Of a stretch of DNA of 64,000 bases, positions 55,907-64,000 are shown piece by piece; position 1 is the first letter of the stretch, and the number at the start of each line of letters is the position of its first letter. The notes below the pieces were generated by a model. The model had not been told where the DNA came from and ran no database searches. It saw nothing but the letters and a program-made list of their open reading frames with translations. This DNA is from Maylandia zebra (Eukaryota; Chordata; Actinopteri; Cichliformes; Cichlidae). The translations under genes and the position numbers were made by a program. The stretch covers positions 20,640,878 to 20,704,877 of the forward strand of contig NC_135174.1 in the NCBI RefSeq assembly GCF_041146795.1. Reading direction: 5' to 3'.

Positions 55907-58900
55907 GCAAGAACAATGCAACATTCAAGCCACTCCAGCAACAACATTACAGCTGTAGACTTTGCTGTTCTTCACACCATCAGGGAAGTCATCAGCGTGT
56001 TAAGTTCACAGTTTGGTCCCTGTAGGGGAGAGCTGACAGATCGCCTTGCTGAATGACTGTGAGGATGAGTGGCTGTAAACACCCTGTTTGGAATAACAAA
56101 GCAATCGGAGCCTCCCTGCTACTCGCCAGAGCACGGCGACGAACATACACATAAACACACGTGCACGCACACCGTCAGCTGCGTGACAAGCGTGGCCAAT
56201 ACAGCAAATCATCACTCACAGTGAAAGCAGAAAGGTGAAACAGCACAAGCAGTGTCCATCTAAGTGTAAAGCTACTTCTCTTTTTTTGCCTGTGTGTAGG
56301 ACCATGATGTATATCCGCTTAAAGTGTGTGTGCTTGCTCAGGTAATTATTGGGGCTGTTGTATCTCAGCTGCAAGAGCCCAACAAGCGGAGACATGACCT
56401 GTCATCCGAGCTACAGTCTGCAGCAATGACACATCTGAGAGAGTTTGACCATCAAAGGCAGTAGCAACCCACTTCCTGCCAGCCGGCCAGACATGCTCAC
56501 ACTCCTTATAAAGTGTGGGGATATGGCTGCCCCTCTGATCTTTCTCTCTTTAATAATATTAAAAAAGCTGGGGTGGGGGTTGTCTGTCTGACAGCAGTAT
56601 ATTAACACAAGAATATCACAGAATCCCAGAAGATGCAGGCATTCTGTGAGGGGGGTATTTTAAGAATAACACCCCAAGACAGAATGCTAATAATTGCATT
56701 GAGCTCCCCTGGTTTTTAGTGAATGAAAACGTGGATGAATTTACATTCATTCTCGCAAAGGTCAAAAATTCTCATTCGATTTTTCTGTGCAGAAAATTTT
56801 GGGTTAAAGCAGGGAAGATGCAGCTGCACAGAAGCAATAGGCTATGCATGGGGAACCACTGGCCCAGTTCAAAGAAAGCGAGATGTGCTCCAGCACTCGT
56901 CCAAAAGCTGACGAGCATGTAACGACATGCTTATTTGGAAGAGGCGAGTGAAGACTAGTGACGACAGATTGGCACTGCAGCATCCCATCCCTGCTCCCCA
57001 CACCATTTCAGTTTTGCTGCCCAAAATGTATTTAATTGAAATTCTGACCAAAAAAAACCTTAGCGCTGAATTTCTGAAATATTCAGTGCGATAAAAATCT
57101 TAAAGTCAGATTTAATCAATTCCATTTGAAATCCAATTTTTTTAATGTCTACCGATCTTTATTTTAGCCTTTCATTTTTCTCTTCACTTTACACATAGTA
57201 AACACAGTCTTTGTGTAAACATAAGTGATCAACCTACTCTCAGGTGCTTTGAGTTGCACAAGGATGTAAATCTGGGTTTTTATATTAGCTGCCTCTTTAA
57301 AAAATTAGTGTGGCTTTCTACGGAAAAAAAAAAGAAATCTGTTAAATTTTAAATCAACCACACTTACAAGAAAAGCAATAGTGCTGCTTTTCCTGGGATG
57401 CATAATAATACTTGAGGTTTTCAGTCTACACTCCTTCCTGCTGCATGGTTTCTCTGAGCGCCAACCTTTAGCATAGTAAGACATCAAGGGCAGCGTTCAC
57501 GCTCTGGAAGACCCAACAAATGTTCCAAGCCTTCTTACAGTCCATGAGAGGGAGCCTTCTTCTTTAACCAGCCTAATTATACTGCCCTTTTAATGTAAGC
57601 GCTAGAACTTGGCTTCTGAGAGCACAGTGGATGTAGAGGCCCGTTAAATCCCCCTAAAGCAGTTAAAGGGATTTTAAGAAAGTAAGTGGTAGAGCGAGCC
57701 AACCTGCCGCTTGGAGACGAGGCTTGAGCTGACCACATTATGACCAGAGGTTCAGGGGTTCATTTCAGATGCTGGACTTGGGTCAAAAAGAGGTTCAGCT
57801 CCACAGCAGTTAAACCCCAGAGAATATCACCAGACAGCTTTTACAGTACGTTTTTCTTGCTTTGATTTTTTTCTCCTTTTTAAGAGCTAAGTGTTGGTGT
57901 TCTATTTTTTATTTTAGTTTTAGTGGTATCAAGAGTTTGTGCATTCTTTAATGCAATTTTTTTCTAGCACACTGTAAGACCATGATTTTCTCCTGTACTG
58001 TACTTCTACTTATGCTTGATCTGCTCAAAAAATGTCCGCAGACTTTACGGAACAGTTTTCCCAATGAATACTGCTGGCTTCCACAGAGTGCTGAGCATCA
58101 CAAATTTAATTTACCATACCAGTGGGGTGAAGAGATTTATTTCAAAATCTGTACTAATATAGCCACGAGTATCCCAAAAACACTGTGACTTTTAAGTTTA
58201 CAAATTGCATATCTTGATTCTCGCTGGAATGCAATGTTAATGAAGCAGACAAGACCTTTTTTTCTTTTCATTTCAGCTACAGGTTCAACTACAACTACAA
58301 GCTCTGCAGGTAATTACAGTCACTGTGCACATTCGTGAGTTCAGATGTAGCCAATTCATTCCAATAATCAGAAAATCCACCTAAAAAAAAGATCTAATAA
58401 GCAAGAGAATCTATTAGTTACACAAACAGTGGAAGAAGAAATCTTCTGGGGACCAGTGGAGGAATGCAATCGTTATTATAAAATACCTCCAAATCACAAT
58501 ATTCAATATGTTTCCAAAATGAACATCTGGAACAGCTTTGTGGCCAAGGTAACTGCAATAGTAGGGAAAGGTGTTCTTCATGGAGTAAGGAAGACACACA
58601 AATGAGAACTCACATGTGTAGGCTACAACAGCACTACATTCTGATTGATTCTACCTATAGAATAAATGACTGCTAGGCTGTTATAGTCTAACAAGTAGCA
58701 ACATTGTATGCAGTTTTGTCCCGAAACATGAAAAACTATGCGAATTTTTTGTGTCATTACTTTTTCACTTGGAAAGACTCAGTGAAATTAAGGCTGAAGG
58801 CAGTTTTGTGAAAGTAAAAGTTTTATTATAAAGCCCTGCTTGACTTAAATAACAAGAGGACAAAAGGAAAAAAAAGAGAATTACGGGTTGCAAGATTTTT

Positions 58901-61900
58901 GGTGCAGCGGGAATTGTGTGACTTTTTCTAGTTGGGCAGTCTTTGAGTTCCTCCAGCAAGAACAGCGTGCCTTGGCAATTAATATGTTCTGATAACACAT
59001 TCAAAATAAATTAGCACAAGCGAATAAAATGCTCTTCCTTCTAGCATACACTCTCAGTGCATCAGGAATGTTTTTGGCAGTAAACTGACTACTGCAAACC
59101 TCAGCAGACTCCACTTCCCAAAATTGTAAATCTGAAAAACGAAGCCCTACAAACATGGCTTAAAAAAAAGTCCACACCTTTCCATTGCTAACTTTACACT
59201 GCATGTCTTTAGTAAATCCCAACATGTTTTTTTATTCCAGAAATGAGCTGGCACTGCCACAAACCTTTAGTAAATCTGTCCCTTATGAACGCATTGTCTG
59301 CTTGAATTTATTATGTGGGGGAAAAAGACCAAAGCAAACAAACTAAGTCTTCCGTTCAGACCAATAAAACAATTTCAACCCTCATTCACAGGGAATCAGC
59401 AATGCAAAATAACTTTAGCCAAAGATCATGTTTGTTCACTTCACAACTTAAAATGAGAGCTGAAACCTCTGATCCCACCCAACCAAAATATCAGGATGAT
59501 CGTAAAGCCAGTCACCATGCAACATCAATATATGGGTGATCTTTAGCGGTCTGGACATTCTTCAGAGGGAGGGAAAGAGGGCAGTATTAGTTTAATTTTT
59601 GGTGATGCAAGTCTGATTTCACTGCAGTGAATATTTATTTAGGAGGCCCAGGTTTATCCACTGGGAAGCACCTGCCGTGACAGTGGCAGCCTGGGTAAAT
59701 AACCCCCCAGGCATGTATGCAGACACACAGATACCCACAAGACCCCCCACCCCCTCACCGGCGGTCCAGATAACAACCCTGAGTCAACACTGCCTCTTCG
59801 CCTTTGTTTTCTCTGCCTCCCTTCCTCTCTTCCCCTCCCACGTTCAAGTCCCTGCGGAACTGCAAGGACCGGGGCTGAAAAGATGCAGGGATGAGGGACA
59901 GAGATAGTGAAAGAGAGAGCAAAGGCAGAGAGAGAGTGTATGTGTGAGAGAGAAGGGCTAAATTACAGCATGGGAATGCAAATGAGTGTATTTTATTTGG
60001 GGGGAGCCAACGAGGGCAAGCAGGCTTTATTTTCCAGGCAGGAACAGCCCCCCCGTGGCCTGTGGATCAGTTGCAGCAACGGCTAAGAGAAGAAAAACGA
60101 ACATTCTCACTCTGTCTCTTTACTTGGGGAGGAATAAAAGAAGAAATACAACAAATACAAAACCCACAACTCTCAGAGGCTGGTGCAGTCATAAAATAAA
60201 ATGATATTTTTCTATGCTCTCACGCCACCTCCTCTTCCCATCCCTCCTCAGCTCACTCCTTCCTGCACCTCCTCCACCCAAAGCACAGACACTAAAGTTG
60301 CTGAAATATAGGCACGCAGCCTGACCAAACACACCACTGCCACCACCGCCACCTCCCCCATCTGGAAAAACAGAGTGAGAAAAGTGAGCGTGTGCAAGAG
60401 CGGTGAGGATGGAGGAAGCAGGCTGAGCCAGCAGCAGGTGGTCTCCAGATGTGGTGGCTCTGGGGACAGGCCACTCTAGCGCTGTTAAGGGCGACTCAGA
60501 GCTCCATCCTTCCCCTTTTTCCTTCCATCGCTCCTCCTCCCCTTTCAGTGACAGGAGCCATCTGGCCTGGCAGAGAGAGTGGAGCACAAAGTCCCAACCC
60601 TCCCAAGTGTGGCCCCTGTGTGCCACTCAACGGAGTGCACGAGTAAATAAAATGCATGCACATACGTGCACAAAATACCTCCTGCCTACCTCCCCCCAAC
60701 CCCCAAAAGCTGTCACATGGCTATTAACCCATCGAAGCTGCAGCCCAGCTGTGCTCCATTACGATAAATACACTGGGGTCATGGGGGTCCTGTCAACCAG
60801 GAGTCAGCCATCAGATACTATGAGGTGTCCACTTACAGCCTTTTAAAGCTCACTTTGCTAAAGAGTTACAGCCATTTTCATCATCATAGCCCCCCCCCCC
60901 CGCTTCATCGCACTACACCCTCTGAAAAGAAACTCCCACCCACCTACTCATCCACCTCCCTCTACCATGGCAAATGATATTTTACACTTCCTGTGGCAGC
61001 ACAGACCTCTTCCCCACAAAATATAATACCCTGAAACCTACTGTAACCGGAGTTCGCATTTTGGGCGCACAATTTGACACCTGGAAAACCTGACACCTTA
61101 AAGCCACAACGACGTTCCCACGCAACTTGTACGCCGTCACAATTGATGCATTTCACTCAAGCTAAAACACAATTACCCAGAGGTAACGGCGTGTTCCCAA
61201 ATATGAGTTTAAAGCAAAAAAAAAAAAAAAAGAGGCTTTCCTGGAAGACAAACAATTTGACTTTCTCTTTTTTTCATGGGAAAATAAAATATCTTTCTTC
61301 TCTCCAGTTGTCAGTCATTATGACTCTGTTAAGAACTGTTGCTCATAAAAAAAAAAAAAAAATAAAAGCCGTTTGAACCCCTGGCTGTTTCCTGTAGGAA
61401 CATTTGTAAAGCTTGAGAATACCTTTAAAAGCATTCCTGCGTAATTGTCTGTGCTGCAGTAGAAATCAGGAATGGAGGAAAATGGACCAAAATGAAAGGA
61501 AGCAAAGGTAGCAGCCAATGGGAGCAATGCAGGGTCAGCGCTGCCTGTTCTCTCAGGTATTATTGAACAAATAAAGCACTCCATCTCCTATTAGTGTGTA
61601 CAACATAGGAAACAAGGGATGAGGGATTCGCTGCTGAGCAGATTATTTTGGTTTATTTGTTATTTTAGCATTTGCTCTATGGCAGTAAGGAGGATGTTTC
61701 ACATCTTTGTCCTCTGGAAAATCAGTATTCACTTACTTTTTAGGACGGCAAATGGGAAACAAAAATATTCGACCGAATTTTTAATTTCTACCTATTATCC
61801 CTGCCCATTACAAATAAACTCACATGGGAAATGTTCTGAGAGCCTCTGCTGTGTTTACTGGCAATTGTGCTGGATGAATGGCAACCGGTAACATGGATTT

Positions 61901-64000
61901 GCAACACGGGCAGGAGATCAAACCACAGGACAAAAGACTAGCCCGGAAGACAATAGAGAAGCACAGAGGACCACATGGGGAACGAATGACAACTGATCGA
62001 TCAGGATGACCACAACCGGCCGAAGTGCAATTTTTACTGGAAGAAAATAGGCCTCACAACAAAAAAGGTTAGTACATCAGCTAGGCAATGAGATCACCCA
62101 CTATATGGTGGTCAGAGAAACAAGTTCTTCCAGGAAAAAAAAGAACAGAGATTACTGTTACACCTTTAAAAAAAATCCTGTTGCTTTCATCTGTCTTCCT
62201 AGGTTTTATTCTTCATCCTCTGTATTTCTCAGTGTCTCTCCTCCTCCCTCCTCCCTGACCACAGACCATGAAAGAAGTAAATATGTGCACGAGGTAAAGC
62301 AATCGGTTAACCTTTGAAATACCCTGGCAATGAGATCTGCCTCTCTTTACTCTTTTCAGTTGCAAAAAAAAAAAAAATCGAAGAAGAGGAGAAAAAAAAA
62401 CACAATGTTGGTCACCACTTCAGAGGGGATATTCAATATCCATGAGCTTTTTCATTTCACACTGATGAATAATTCAGGGTGACCTGCCCACCACTGAGTG
62501 AGAGAGAAAGAGGGGGAGGGATAAAAAAAGAAAAAAAAGAAAAAAGGAGAGAATAACTGGGGAGGTATGCAGAGGTAGTTGTCTGCTTTAGTGGATGCAG
62601 CTGTTCCTCTGTGACAAGCACAAAACCAGTCTCCTCCCCAGCTGCTGTGGAGAGAGGAATAATATACAGCGGAATTGACGACAGATAATTGGGGAGATTA
62701 TATCAAAGCGCTGCCATTCTTGCAGCACGAGCAGCAAGCGCACGCCGTTGCTATCCTGTAAACAAAACTGCCATGGGATGGGGAGACTAGTAGAATAAAC
62801 ATGACAATGCAGTCTCTCGAAATAGCCAAATTATTCTTCCCACCAATCATAACAAGTCATCAGACGAAGACCCACAAAAGCTGGAGAAAACCCCCCGCAC
62901 ATACTCACACTGTATGCATCGCACCATCGCAGTTACCTTTAGCACTGAGGACGACAGCAAATTGATCACCACAAAATAACAGAAAATTCTCTCAATAATG
63001 AAAAACACACAAACTTGAAGGGTAATTACAGGGTAATTGCAGAGTATAAACAAAAACTTGTGTTGCAAACCCGTAATACTTAAATAGGCCTATTGACAGT
63101 ACTGACTGGCATTTATCAGCAATGCAGAAGAGCGGCAACATAAACTTTGTGTTATTTCGGAGCAGGAACACCTCTGACCCTGCGCAGAGGTCAGCTGCAA
63201 CTATCGCACATATACGCACAAACACACACTCAAACACTCAAGCTGTCACAAGCAGGGGGAGACCAGCTGTTCCTCATTCGCTCGAAGGCTCCATTCCCTC
63301 CACGGGTTGGCTGGCTTTGCAGAAACCATTAATCCCTCTGTGAACGCAACCGATGGTTTGGAAAGATCAACCATGAGAAAACACAGAGGGAGGGGTGAGT
63401 GAGGATGGGGCTCGAAAACACTTTTTTTTCCCTTCAATTTTTTTTTCTCTCTGAAATAAATACTGAAGTGGAAAAATAGATTTGTCGTATTTCCTCGGGG
63501 ATACAAACAATACGGATTTTTAATGGAGATGGAGCAGCAGACAGTTCATGTAACATCTACCAGGTTTTAAAGGAAACTGGAGATACATGACAGAGAGACT
63601 GCAAACAGGCAAGTGTCTAAGAATCCCAAAGTTACTGTGAAGCACACGGGGTAGGAAAGTTTCTTACCGATTACCACCGATCATGTGTTTTACTTACTAC
63701 AGAACAAATTGTCCAAATGTTATGAGTTCATTCAGTTTGTTGCACAATTATTTTCAATAAAATTACAGGTAATAAGCACAAAGGCTACAATTACTACACA
63801 TTTACTCTTTTATGTGAACAAAAAAGGGAACAAACGAAGAGTTAGCACTGAATAAATTGCTCTGCAGCTTTAAAGTAGTGAGGGTTTTGCATGTGCGTGA
63901 TTATAAGGCGTTAATACAAAAGCACATATAGATGCTTATTACAGCTCCACATAATAACTCCGTACCGACGATGTGTGAGCTGAACCTTCTTGTCTGTCTC

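Noticed and set aside
55744..55947. Minus-strand frame with alternating Val-Cys
   Set aside because: Pure translation artefact of the CA microsatellite.
60189..60626. 145-codon minus-strand frame
   Set aside because: Glycine-rich run comes from a CCACCACCG-type simple stretch; the rest matches nothing I recognise.

Overview
The window looks like a piece of ray-finned fish nuclear genome, most likely a percomorph; a cichlid is my guess, at low confidence. The evidence is intron-split vertebrate genes with GT-AG introns, very close matches to known vertebrate proteins, and many fish-type transposons (Tc1, hAT, non-LTR reverse-transcriptase tails, foldback elements). It holds three protein genes. 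I found no rRNA, tRNA, CRISPR array or prokaryote-type operon.

Layout from left to right. About 1-5.3 kb: AT-rich sequence with no gene I can support. 5.6-8.1 kb, minus strand: hpdl, a five-exon 4-hydroxyphenylpyruvate dioxygenase-like gene with its metal-binding triad intact. 8.1-9.4 kb: a short CpG-containing interval with two inverted CCAAT boxes, lying head to head between hpdl and the next gene. 9.4-23.4 kb, plus strand: zranb1 (TRABID), complete, nine coding exons, 712 codons before the stop. 23.4-26.3 kb: the zranb1 3' UTR and a decayed Tc1 element. 26.3-46.3 kb, minus strand: ctbp2, eight coding exons that give 426 residues up to the stop. The first coding exon, which should supply about 19 residues, is not in the window, so the gene continues past the right edge. 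46.3-64 kb: long upstream intron or 5' region of ctbp2, with CpG clusters, a long CA microsatellite and pyrimidine tracts. The large RIBEYE-specific exon is not in it.

The genes do not form a pathway. HPDL is a mitochondrial dioxygenase relative, ZRANB1 is a deubiquitinase specific for K29/K33-linked ubiquitin, and CTBP2 is an NAD(H)-sensing transcriptional corepressor. The tail-to-tail order of zranb1 and ctbp2 is an old vertebrate arrangement, also present in human at 10q26. hpdl next to zranb1 is not the human order.

The observation most worth checking is a possible 75-nt alternative exon in the last ctbp2 intron (29366-29440, minus). It has good splice signals, is read in frame, and would replace the C-terminal tail with 21 new residues. 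Its stop codon lies only 11 nt before the final junction, so the transcript could escape nonsense-mediated decay. Two nested transposon insertions with readable target-site duplications, and a pair of related foldback elements, are the clearest structural finds. I saw no convincing new biological system.
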